Shown piece after piece: positions 8,591 to 15,894 of a stretch of 24,680 nt of DNA; positions within the stretch are counted from its first letter, which is position 1, and every line of letters begins with the position of its first letter. Source of the DNA: Prevotella sp. UBA746 (GTDB lineage: Bacteria > Bacteroidota > Bacteroidia > Bacteroidales > Bacteroidaceae); the NCBI GenBank assembly GCA_002298545.1, contig DBKQ01000021.1, forward strand, positions 2,213 through 26,892, read 5' to 3'. Below the pieces are notes generated by a model. The model did not search any database and was not told the DNA's origin. It saw only the letters and a list, made by a program, of their open reading frames with translations. The translations under genes and the position numbers were made by a program.

Positions 8591-8645
8591 AAAGAAATGG
8601 AAATTTCCGTATATACAAAACGGGAACTTCCATTTCTTTTATCTT
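8591..8645 (+). terminator. Strong terminator of the 8.4-8.6 kb unit
   Basis: A 12-bp perfect outer stem (8591-8602 with 8628-8639), an inner TTCCGT/ACGG(G)AA helix and a following T-rich run end a transcript of about 200 nt. The rubredoxin transcript could also end here. Confidence 0.8.
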
Positions 8646-8660
8646 TTACGCCAACAAAAA

Positions 8661-8767
8661 CACTCTAATAATGTCTGCTTTAACAAGCTAATTATATCAG
8701 CTTCTACAAGCTAATCACGTCAGCTTAAAAACTCTGATTACTTCAGCTTCAACACTCTAACTTCAGC
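8661..8767. repeat. Degenerate 23-bp tandem repeat over a gene end
   Basis: Four 23-bp units (8661-8683, 8684-8706, 8707-8729, 8730-8752) and a shortened fifth (8753-8767) share the pattern cA(a/c)gCTaATnA..TCaGCTTnaA. Units 4 and 5 extend into the histidine phosphatase gene and encode its last residues. Confidence 0.7.
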
Positions 8768-9247
8768 ATTCTCCATTCGCGGAACATCTTTCATCTCCTT
8801 ATTATAATATACAGCCTGTATTGCCTTATTTATAATTCCATGTCCGACGACAAGAACTGTCTTGCCTTTGTATTCACGCCGTACATACTCAAGAAACTTT
8901 CCGGCACGCAACTTCAATTCATCAATAGTCTCTATATCATCAGTCCATACGGCATCCTTCAAATCAGGAATATAGCGACCTGTAAAACTGCCCCAGTCAC
9001 GCTCTCGCAACAGCGGTGTAACTTTCACGTCGGCATGATGAGGTTCTGCCACGATGCGACAGGTATCTACGGCACGTTTCAAATCACTCGAAACAAAGAC
9101 GTCGATAGGCTTATCGGCAAGTTTCGCAGCAAGCTCACGGGCTTGTTTTATGCCGTTGTCATTTAGCATTCCTTGTGTCTGCCCTTGCATTATTTTATTG
9201 GCATTATCCACGGTCTCGCCATGGCGTGTAAGATAAAGTGTTGTCAT
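8738..9247 (-). CDS. Histidine phosphatase family protein (phosphoglycerate-mutase-like)
   Basis: 169 residues, cytoplasmic (no signal). The RHG motif is R8-H9-G10, where H9 would be phosphorylated. The second catalytic His is H136 in VVGHG, E82 (LRERDWG) is the likely proton donor, and R58 in SSDLKRA fits the phosphate pocket. These residues define the superfamily but do not reveal the substrate; small bacterial members act on sugar phosphates, nucleotides or cobalamin intermediates. I chose the ATG at 9247, directly before TLYLTRHGE. A longer frame to 9400 would translate two tandem 61-bp repeats in different frames and would include the -7 box. The gene is transcribed alone, divergent from the porin. 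Confidence 0.85.
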   Translation of the reverse strand: MTTLYLTRHGETVDNANKIMQGQTQGMLNDNGIKQARELAAKLADKPIDVFVSSDLKRAVDTCRIVAEPHHADVKVTPLLRERDWGSFTGRYIPDLKDAVWTDDIETIDELKLRAGKFLEYVRREYKGKTVLVVGHGIINKAIQAVYYNKEMKDVPRMENAEVRVLKLK

Positions 9248-9262
9248 AACTATTCGTTTTTG

Positions 9263-9384
9263 TATAAAATCCTCACGCTCGGAAGAATAAGCAAGCTTCT
9301 TCTCTCGCTTAATCGGATTTTTATATAAAATCCTCACGCTCGGAAGAATAAGCAAGCTTCTTCTTTCGCTTAATCGGATTTTTG
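9263..9384. repeat. 61-bp tandem duplication in a gene leader
   Basis: Two adjacent 61-bp copies (9263-9323 and 9324-9384) differ at one internal base and at the last base. In the minus sense each can fold with an outer AAAATCC/GGATTTT helix and an inner GAAGAA/TTCTTC helix. They fill most of the predicted leader of the histidine phosphatase. Confidence 0.95.
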
Positions 9385-9386
9385 TG

Positions 9387-9394
9387 CAAAAGTA
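9387..9394 (-). promoter_or_regulatory. -7 box of the histidine phosphatase gene
   Basis: Read on the minus strand this is TACTTTTG, matching TAnnTTTG. Transcription would begin near 9380, just before the duplicated 61-bp units. A -33 TTTG is not clear. Confidence 0.55.
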
Positions 9395-9417
9395 ATACAA
9401 TTCTTATTATAAAAAGC

Positions 9418-9425
9418 TACCTTTG
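9418..9425 (+). promoter_or_regulatory. -7 box of the porin gene
   Basis: TACCTTTG matches TAnnTTTG and lies 31 bp before the porin ATG. It is back-to-back with the minus-strand box at 9387-9394. No good -33 element is seen. Confidence 0.55.
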
Positions 9426-9455
9426 CACCATTAATTAATAAATTATACTGTATAA

Positions 9456-10568
9456 ATGAGAAAATATATTGCTGCTGCCATGATAATGGCAGCAATGGCA
9501 GGCAATGCCCAGGAAACAAAGACTGAACCTTGGTATAAGAGCATAAAGCTGTCGGGATACGGACTCGTGGAATATCAGGCATCCGGACAGGAAGGAAGCA
9601 AAGCTAATTCATTTGACCTTAGACTCGTAAGACTGTCGCTCGACGGAAGAATAAAAGGTGATTTTTACTGGAAAGCACAAATGCAGATTAACGGTAACAC
9701 ATCGACGAAAGGAAGTTCTCCGAGACTTGTAGACCTTTTTGCCGAGTGGCAGAAATATTCTTTCTTTAAGGTTAAGGCAGGACAATTCAAACTGCCTTTT
9801 ACTTTTGAGAACCCTATGCACCCTATAGACCAGGGATTTATGAGCTATAGCCAGAACGTAAGCTATCTCTCGGGATTCTCCGACCGCAGCGGACAACATT
9901 CGAGCAACGGACGAGACATCGGTTTACAGATTCAGGGAGATTTCCTGAAAAACACTAAAGGAAGAAACCTTATGCACTATCAAGTTGGAGTGTTCAACGG
10001 ACAGGGTATTAACGTGAAGGATGTAGACCAGCAAAAGACTGTTGCCGGTGGCATTTGGGTAATGCCTGTCGAGGGTATGCGTATCGGAGTGTTCGGACTG
10101 GAAGGCTCTTATGCCCGCAAATGGAGCTATACTGATGATGAAGGCAAGAAACACACAGAAACAAAAAGTCTTCCACAACACAGATATGCCATAAGTGGAG
10201 AATATGTAACGAAGAGCGACTGGACTTTCCGTTCTGAGTATATTCATGGAACGGGCGAGGGCTTCAAAACCAGCGACAACGAAAAGAATCCCGACTTGAC
10301 ATTGAATGGCTATGGCAGCAAGGCAGACGGATTTTATGCTGCTGCCATTGCTCCAGTGATAAAGAAGAAAGCCCACATCAAGGCACGTTACAATATGTAT
10401 CGCCGTGCGGCAACCTGGAACACGATGAAGTCGATGTATGAAATCGGCGCCGACTACAAGTTCTCGAAGAACATTGGAGTCACCGCCGAATATGTGTTTG
10501 TAAACGACCGCACGCTGAACAAGGAAAATTATAATATGGCAGACGTGCAGTTGCAGTTTAGATTTTAA
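9456..10568 (+). CDS. Outer-membrane porin, phosphate-selective OprO/OprP-like
   Basis: 370 residues with a signal peptide (about 1-18, cleavage before QETK). Alternating amphipathic strands run throughout, and it ends in LQFRF with a terminal Phe, typical of an outer-membrane beta-barrel. Features of the phosphate-selective porin O/P family are visible: the early FDLRLVRLSLDG segment, the GQFKLPFTFENP block (around 108-120) and the regular strands after it. In Bacteroidota this family is a general small-anion or solute barrel, and phosphate selectivity cannot be read here. It is monocistronic with its own -7 box and converges on the GH28 operon. Confidence 0.85.
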   Translation: MRKYIAAAMIMAAMAGNAQETKTEPWYKSIKLSGYGLVEYQASGQEGSKANSFDLRLVRLSLDGRIKGDFYWKAQMQINGNTSTKGSSPRLVDLFAEWQKYSFFKVKAGQFKLPFTFENPMHPIDQGFMSYSQNVSYLSGFSDRSGQHSSNGRDIGLQIQGDFLKNTKGRNLMHYQVGVFNGQGINVKDVDQQKTVAGGIWVMPVEGMRIGVFGLEGSYARKWSYTDDEGKKHTETKSLPQHRYAISGEYVTKSDWTFRSEYIHGTGEGFKTSDNEKNPDLTLNGYGSKADGFYAAAIAPVIKKKAHIKARYNMYRRAATWNTMKSMYEIGADYKFSKNIGVTAEYVFVNDRTLNKENYNMADVQLQFRF

Positions 10569-10569
10569 A

Positions 10570-10649
10570 GAATTAGGAAAGAGGAATTAGGAATGAAAAG
10601 AATAATAGTACTATAATTAATAGAAATGATAATTCCTCTTTCCCAATTC
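10570..10649. terminator. Inverted repeat between convergent genes (bidirectional terminator)
   Basis: Arms 10570-10588 and 10631-10649 are reverse complements with 18 of 19 matches. The element sits between the porin stop and the GH28 stop, so it probably ends both transcripts. AATTAGGAA-type words recur within it, suggesting a dispersed intergenic repeat. Confidence 0.65.
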
Positions 10650-10656
10650 CTAATTT

Positions 10657-12030
10657 CTAATTAAACAAGTTGTCCTTTGCCGTTACTTGAGTTGGCACGC
10701 CAGCCTTGCCGCCAAGATGACAACCTTTGAAACTTACGTCCTCGGTATTGTCCATGCTGAGGGCGTTTTTTACGTCCTTTATATCCACCCCTTTAAATGA
10801 AACGTTGCTTACTGGCTTAGCCACGGTACCTTGCAAAACGATACCAGCCTGGCGTGCCTTGTTGCAGCGCAAGCCGTCAACATATATATTGCGGATAGTA
10901 GAGAAGTGGTTGTCGTCCATTCCCTCTCCGGCATACATGCTTGTAATATAGAAAAGGTCTTCAACTTCGTCAAACTCACAGTTCTTTACATACAGATTCT
11001 CCACAAATCCGCCGCGGTTTGGATTTGTCTTAACAAATATTCCCCGTTTACAATAGCCAGCGTATGTACAGTTCTCCACAAATACATTTCTCACCCCAGC
11101 CGACATCTCACTGCCTATAACAACGGCGTGCAGTCCCTTAAAGCGACAGTTGCGTATTATTATATTCTCAGAAGGAGAGCCAAGTCGCCATCCGTCGTTA
11201 TCTCTTCCACTCTTTATAGCTACATTGTCGTCGCCATTATTAAAACAAATGTCTTCTATCAAAATATTCCTTGAGCATTCCGGGTCAATACCGTCGTTGT
11301 TCACCAACTTGGCATCATACCTTAATGAGCGACAGATTATGTTTTCGCTTTTCAAAAGATGCACACACCAGAATGGTGAATTGGTGATGAAGACATCAGC
11401 CACGGTGATGTTCTTGCATCCGAAAAACTGTATCAGCTGTGGGCGCAGGAATTTTCCTTCACCAAAGTTGCGTTTCTCTACAGCAGTCTCTTCGTGATTC
11501 ATCTTACGAGAAAGGTTGCGTGCTTCTTTCTGTTCCTTGCGCCAAGTGGCAAAGGTCGTCTGTGCATTTCCGTCGATAGTGCCCTTGCCAATGATAGCCA
11601 CATCATGAAGATTGTAACCATATATAAAAGGTGAGTAATTCTGAAGGAAAGTCCCCTCCCAACTTGTCTTCACCATTGGCAGATAATACTTCGGCTCGGG
11701 TGCAAACTTCAGTGTTGCCCCTTCCTGGAGATCGATACATGTATTGCTTTCAAAATGAATCGGTCCCTTTAGATAATATGTTCCTGCCGGCACCACGATA
11801 CGCATACCTCCGAGTTTTCTCGACTTTGCCATTGCCTTTCTGAATGCAGGCAGACAGTCTTTCTTACCGTCGCCCTTTGCTCCGAATTCCAATATGCTCT
11901 TTTTTACAGAAGATATTCTTGCACCGGATATTTCTTTCAATATCCCGTCGCGCTTCGCTACATCATAGTCTGCTGCACTTGCAAATAAGCATGACACAGC
12001 AAGTGTGAGTAATAATAATATTTTCTTCAT
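10657..12030 (-). CDS. Secreted GH28 polygalacturonase-like enzyme, atypical RIK site
   Basis: 457 residues with a signal peptide (about 1-19). It is a right-handed parallel beta-helix of glycoside hydrolase family 28, which cleaves galacturonic-acid linkages in pectin. The catalytic Asp triad is present: D246 (NNDGID), D267 and D268 (GDDNVAIKSG). The GHG motif is altered to L-H301-A. The RIK motif reads F332-V-K334 when aligned with its neighbour's RFK, so the usual Arg is missing, though R329 lies three residues upstream. It is the second gene of an operon, with its ATG 6 bp after the stop of the other GH28. The changes suggest a different linkage or exo specificity. Confidence 0.85.
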   Translation of the reverse strand: MKKILLLLTLAVSCLFASAADYDVAKRDGILKEISGARISSVKKSILEFGAKGDGKKDCLPAFRKAMAKSRKLGGMRIVVPAGTYYLKGPIHFESNTCIDLQEGATLKFAPEPKYYLPMVKTSWEGTFLQNYSPFIYGYNLHDVAIIGKGTIDGNAQTTFATWRKEQKEARNLSRKMNHEETAVEKRNFGEGKFLRPQLIQFFGCKNITVADVFITNSPFWCVHLLKSENIICRSLRYDAKLVNNDGIDPECSRNILIEDICFNNGDDNVAIKSGRDNDGWRLGSPSENIIIRNCRFKGLHAVVIGSEMSAGVRNVFVENCTYAGYCKRGIFVKTNPNRGGFVENLYVKNCEFDEVEDLFYITSMYAGEGMDDNHFSTIRNIYVDGLRCNKARQAGIVLQGTVAKPVSNVSFKGVDIKDVKNALSMDNTEDVSFKGCHLGGKAGVPTQVTAKDNLFN

Positions 12031-12036
12031 TTTTGT

Positions 12037-13641
12037 TTATCTTTTAATTATCGGCATTTCTGCATTATCCCCAGTTATGTTGTATTTCAGCAAACCTGTA
12101 GGAACGAAGAACGAAACGTTATCAAACGTCAGTCCATGACTGTTGTCTATACTCAGCGTGTTATCGGTTGCCTGAATCGTAAGATTCTTCAGTGTCAAGC
12201 CGCCAACATCATTCATGCTCTTGAAGATACGGTTTGTCCTGACCGTACCGTTTTCTATCACCACACCAGTTGTCGGAACCTCCGGAATCGTGTTCATACT
12301 CATCATGCGGTCGGCTGACTCGATAACGAAATTACTTATTCTGATATCCTTCACCACTGGAGTAAGCGGCGTTATGGCAAGCGGTGGATTGCGCTGAGCC
12401 AACTCTCCCATATACATCTTTGAGCCAAGCAAGTCCCAAGTGAAAGCCTCATTAACATCAATGAGTCTCACATTGTCATAATAGATATCCCAAATTCCTC
12501 CTCCGCGGTTACGCCGAGTCTTAAAGCGGAAACCAGTACGAGTACCATCGAACACACAATTATAGAGATACACGTTTTTTATACCTGCCGCCGTCTCGCT
12601 GCCACACGTAATACCGCCATGTCCTTTTTCTGCAAGACAATAGCGAATGACGACATTCTCGGTAGGACGCCCTACCCTAATGCCATCCTCAGCCCGTCCG
12701 CTCTTCAGCGTAAAGCAGTCGTCACCACAATTCAGCGTGGAATATTCAATAAGCACATTCTTACATGAGGAGATGTCTATACCGTCGCCACTCGGCACTC
12801 CAACGGAGTTTACGGTAACTCCACGAATTATAACATTCTCGCAATATATCGGATTTATATTCCACAGCACACTGCGTTCAAACGTAACTCCTTCTACAAT
12901 GACATTCTTGCAATTTATCGGGGCAAACGATTTTGGGCGGTAGAACGTTCTGCCGTCATGCCCGTCGCAGATGCGCTGTTCTACCGGCACCCTGTAGTCG
13001 ATATCTTTCTCCACCACACTGTTGCCGTTTCTAAGTCGGCGCATCTCTACATCCATCGGCGGACCGACAATCTTTCCCCGTCCAGTCAGAGCAATGTTCT
13101 TTGCCTTGTTTGCATAGATAAATGCTCCGGCTCCCATCACTTCTATTCCCTCATGACGAGTGAATACCGCCGGCTGATAGTCGTCGATATCGGCAGAGAA
13201 CTCGAGTATGCAACCTTCAGCAAGATGCAAGTCGATATTGCTTTTCAGTGTTATGCGCCCTGTATGCCAATGTCCGGCAGGCACTACAACACGCCCGCCG
13301 CCTTTCTTCGACAAGTCTTCTATAATCTTGTTCAAAGCTTCGGTTATCATCCCCCTTTTGTCGATGTCAGAATGAGTCAAGCTGACTTCTACATTTCTGA
13401 AAGACGGACGTTTCGGCTCTTTCATTTTAAATGGTACTCCACTCAACGGAGCGATATCTTTCGGCATGACAAATGCCCCGACCTCATCCCTGCCAACTAC
13501 ATTCTTGCAGTCTACAAGGGCATTGATATCTGTATTGCCGTCAGCTGCAGGGGGTTCATCTACATATTTTTCTGACGCGCATAAAGGTATGGCAACAAGT
13601 GTTGCCGATATTAACAAAGAGAATCTTTTTGTCGTTTTCAT
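12037..13641 (-). CDS. Secreted GH28 polygalacturonase-like enzyme
   Basis: 534 residues with a signal peptide (about 1-22). A beta-helix GH28 enzyme with D286 in SGDGID, D307 and D308 in CGDDCFTLKSG, the intact GHG (340-342) and RFK (372-374) motifs. About 80 extra residues precede the helix compared with its neighbour. The ATG at 13641 begins a normal signal peptide; an in-frame ATG 13 codons upstream would add an unlikely extension. It is the first gene of a two-gene operon with the 10657-12030 gene. Predicted to act on galacturonan or on side chains of pectin together with the GH95 and GH140 enzymes, though those are about 5 kb away and separately transcribed. The upstream region is A/T-rich with no clear TAnnTTTG. 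Confidence 0.88.
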   Translation of the reverse strand: MKTTKRFSLLISATLVAIPLCASEKYVDEPPAADGNTDINALVDCKNVVGRDEVGAFVMPKDIAPLSGVPFKMKEPKRPSFRNVEVSLTHSDIDKRGMITEALNKIIEDLSKKGGGRVVVPAGHWHTGRITLKSNIDLHLAEGCILEFSADIDDYQPAVFTRHEGIEVMGAGAFIYANKAKNIALTGRGKIVGPPMDVEMRRLRNGNSVVEKDIDYRVPVEQRICDGHDGRTFYRPKSFAPINCKNVIVEGVTFERSVLWNINPIYCENVIIRGVTVNSVGVPSGDGIDISSCKNVLIEYSTLNCGDDCFTLKSGRAEDGIRVGRPTENVVIRYCLAEKGHGGITCGSETAAGIKNVYLYNCVFDGTRTGFRFKTRRNRGGGIWDIYYDNVRLIDVNEAFTWDLLGSKMYMGELAQRNPPLAITPLTPVVKDIRISNFVIESADRMMSMNTIPEVPTTGVVIENGTVRTNRIFKSMNDVGGLTLKNLTIQATDNTLSIDNSHGLTFDNVSFFVPTGLLKYNITGDNAEMPIIKR

Positions 13642-13815
13642 ATCATATTCATATATATATATAATGTGACGGAAGTACAAGATAAATGTAACTGTTTTTG
13701 AATATTTTCATGTAAGAATACAATATTAAACTTTTTTTTGTGTTATAATAAACAGACAAGAGATAGAATATACACTTGTCTGACTCATATTTTATTAATA
13801 TCACAAAGATTAAAA

Positions 13816-14949
13816 ATGAACACAATACAACTTATTATATCGGGAACATTCATAATCAGCATGCTTACAGGTTTCTGTGTTATTCCTGCAATATTAAACT
13901 TCTGTCGCAAGAAGAAGCTTTACGACATTCCCGATGAGCGAAAAGTGCATCATGCAGCAATACCAAGACTTGGCGGCGTTTCCTTTCTTCCCAGCATGCT
14001 ACTCTCGGCTATCATCATGCTACTCGCCTACGAAAGCATTGCCGGTGTACAGAAGATTACGCTAAACTACTGGACTGTGAGCTGCATCATCAGTCTGTTT
14101 ATAATCTATACCATTGGCATCATCGACGACGTGGTAGGTCTTGGAGCAAAAACGAAATTCGTGTTCCAGCTTATTGCTGCCAGTCTGCTGCCACTCTCCG
14201 GACTGTATATCAACAACCTCTACGGCTTTCTCGGGATATACGAAATACCGTTTTATGTCGGTTTCCCGCTCACGGTGCTGTGCATAGCCTTTGTCGACAA
14301 TGCCATGAACCTTATCGACGGCATCGACGGACTGTCTGCCGGCTTGTCGGTTATTGCTCTTTGCGGCTTTATGTATGGCTTCTACTGTATAGAGACTTAT
14401 GTATACTGCGTAATCATCGCCGGACTGATGGGCGTTCTTCTCGCCTACATGTATTACAACATGTTCGGGAAAGCAGAAAAAGGACTGAAAATCTTTATGG
14501 GCGACTCCGGTAGTCTTACTCTTGGTTTCATGCTCAGTTTCTTCTTGATAAAACTGTCTATGAACCGTCCAGACCTTATCCCCGACGGAAAATTCCAGAT
14601 GTCGATTTTCGGAAACGAGATGGCATACGACAGTATATGCATGACCTACGCCTACACGCTGCTTATTGTTCCTACGTTCGATGTGTTCCGTGTAATCTTT
14701 GTGCGTCTATACCACCACACTCCGATTTTCAATCCAGACAAGCGCCATATCCATCACAAATTTCTTGCAGCTGGCTTGAACCAGCACCAGGCATTGCTCT
14801 GTATCCTCGGCATACAACTCCTTTTTATTGTCGTAAACGGAATTATGATGCCGCATTTCGGCATTACCGCCATCGTCTGCTGCGACATAATCATTTTTGT
14901 AGTCATCAATATGGCTATAACAAGGATTATTAACAGCCGTAAGGCATAA
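13816..14949 (+). CDS. Undecaprenyl-phosphate sugar-phosphate transferase (WecA/MraY family)
   Basis: 377 residues with about ten membrane helices. This family moves a sugar-1-phosphate from a UDP-sugar to undecaprenyl phosphate at the inner membrane, the first step of O-antigen, capsule or similar glycan synthesis. Motifs: DIPDERKVHHAAIPRLGG (37-54), D104-D105 (IDDVVG), N162-x-x-N165 with LIDGIDGL (to 173), MGDSGSLTLGF (228-238) and the HIHH loop (311-314), which is typical of WecA-type rather than MraY enzymes. UDP-GlcNAc is therefore the likely donor, by inference. The ATG at 13816 starts a membrane helix; an upstream in-frame ATG at 13738 adds a charged, unlikely leader. The gene stands alone. 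Confidence 0.9.
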   Translation: MNTIQLIISGTFIISMLTGFCVIPAILNFCRKKKLYDIPDERKVHHAAIPRLGGVSFLPSMLLSAIIMLLAYESIAGVQKITLNYWTVSCIISLFIIYTIGIIDDVVGLGAKTKFVFQLIAASLLPLSGLYINNLYGFLGIYEIPFYVGFPLTVLCIAFVDNAMNLIDGIDGLSAGLSVIALCGFMYGFYCIETYVYCVIIAGLMGVLLAYMYYNMFGKAEKGLKIFMGDSGSLTLGFMLSFFLIKLSMNRPDLIPDGKFQMSIFGNEMAYDSICMTYAYTLLIVPTFDVFRVIFVRLYHHTPIFNPDKRHIHHKFLAAGLNQHQALLCILGIQLLFIVVNGIMMPHFGITAIVCCDIIIFVVINMAITRIINSRKA

Positions 14950-15002
14950 GCATATACCCAAGCTAACACATTAAAACTTCCCAAAAAGTTTTTTCCCGTT
15001 TT

Positions 15003-15091
15003 TACCCTCACACCCTCACCAAAGGCTCTGAAACGCCCTGTACATCGAGGTTTCAGATGGTGAGGGTAATGGTGAGGGATGGTGAGGGTAA
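15003..15091. repeat. Large palindromic repeat between convergent genes
   Basis: The left arm TACCCTCACACCCTCACC (15003-15020) pairs with the right side, which has three GGTGAGGG words (from 15059, 15071 and 15081). Inside, CTGAAAC 15028-15034 pairs with GTTTCAG 15050-15056. It shares ACCCTCACCAA with the repeat at 5079-5109. It probably ends both the WecA-like and the lipoprotein transcripts. Confidence 0.75.
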
Positions 15092-15141
15092 CATCTTAAG
15101 ATAAAGAGGTATAATATATATTATCCTACAAATTTTACAGA

Positions 15142-15594
15142 TTAGAATTTCTTGAAATTCAATATCAGCATATCCGACTGCAGCTGCATTTTGCTGCCAC
15201 TAATCTTGTTCACCTGAAATTCCTCCTCCAACTTGTTAATGCCAAATGGCTTGAGCAACGTCGGCTCCGTCAGCGGCTCATCTCCTTCCGTACGGTTATA
15301 GGCGTATGGCGAATTCAACACCAGTTTCTTACCGTTTTCGTTATAGCGCATCAGTACAGAACGGTGGTTACCGTTCTTGTCGTCAGCCTCCATCAGTTTA
15401 TACTGAAACGACCAATAGATTTTCTCTCTCGACAGATCGAGTCTGCCTCCAGTAGCAATAGTGTCAACACTTGTCAGATGCCACATTCCGTCGAAATCGC
15501 CTGCCGACGATGTTTCAAGGTCACAGGAAATTACAGCCGAAGCTACAGATAAAGCAGCAATTGATGCCGCTACAATATATTTCATTTTTTTCAT
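15142..15594 (-). CDS. Small lipoprotein, lipocalin-like
   Basis: 150 residues. The N-terminus is a lipoprotein signal ending in AVISC with lipidated Cys at residue 24, so it is membrane-anchored and periplasmic or surface-facing. The mature part begins with a GMWHLTSVDT segment and continues as alternating beta-strands, resembling the lipocalin-like small lipoproteins common in Bacteroidota; this is a weak match by pattern. No catalytic residues can be named. The ATG at 15594 gives a compact signal; an ATG 7 codons upstream is less likely. It stands alone between the palindromic repeat and the orphan RHS fragment. Function unknown. Confidence 0.7.
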   Translation of the reverse strand: MKKMKYIVAASIAALSVASAVISCDLETSSAGDFDGMWHLTSVDTIATGGRLDLSREKIYWSFQYKLMEADDKNGNHRSVLMRYNENGKKLVLNSPYAYNRTEGDEPLTEPTLLKPFGINKLEEEFQVNKISGSKMQLQSDMLILNFKKF

Positions 15595-15717
15595 ACTTAA
15601 ATATTTTATAACCAATATATCATTGGAATTAGTTTATTTATCAAATAGCCATTGGAGTCAGTAATAATTAAAAATTGGTATATTTTTATATTACTTTTAT
15701 TAAATATGGTCTGCTAA

Positions 15718-15831
15718 TTAATTAGTGAACCCTATATATACATTTTCAAGGTTGCCTATCTCGAAGTTGGCTAAGCCGCTAACACCGCCCCAAAATCCTC
15801 CGATAAAGGTATTTTTTGCTGTCTGCATCAT
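15718..15831 (-). pseudogene. Orphan fragment of an RHS C-terminal region
   Basis: This 37-residue reading frame matches residues 1344-1374 of the RHS protein at 30 of 31 positions (from MQTAKNTF to NLENVY), then diverges and stops after IGFTN. The DNA match (15736-15828 against 17261-17353) is 82 of 93 bases, with nine of the ten changed codons synonymous. The open frame continues upstream for 16 codons to a TGA without further homology. It lies downstream of the candidate RHS partner gene and has no signal peptide or complete domain, so it is a remnant of a second, related RHS tip cassette. The rest of 15595-15894 is A/T-rich, with only a weak promoter-like sequence for the lipoprotein. Confidence 0.85.
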
Positions 15832-15894
15832 GGATGTAAATACACTAACCCATTTCTTACATATTTTGCATCACTAAAAATAAGCATTTTAGGC

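Noticed and set aside
9248..9400. N-terminal extension of the histidine phosphatase
   Set aside because: It would translate two copies of a 61-bp repeat in different frames and contains the -7 box; the conserved RHG segment starts directly after the ATG at 9247.
13650..13665. AT dinucleotide run before the GH28 operon as a functional element
   Set aside because: Short TA repeats are common in A/T-rich leaders, and no paired motif or clear TAnnTTTG is associated.
15736..15828. Recent simple duplication of the RHS 3' region
   Set aside because: The differences are almost all synonymous, which fits descent from a separate selected gene rather than a fresh copy decaying in place.
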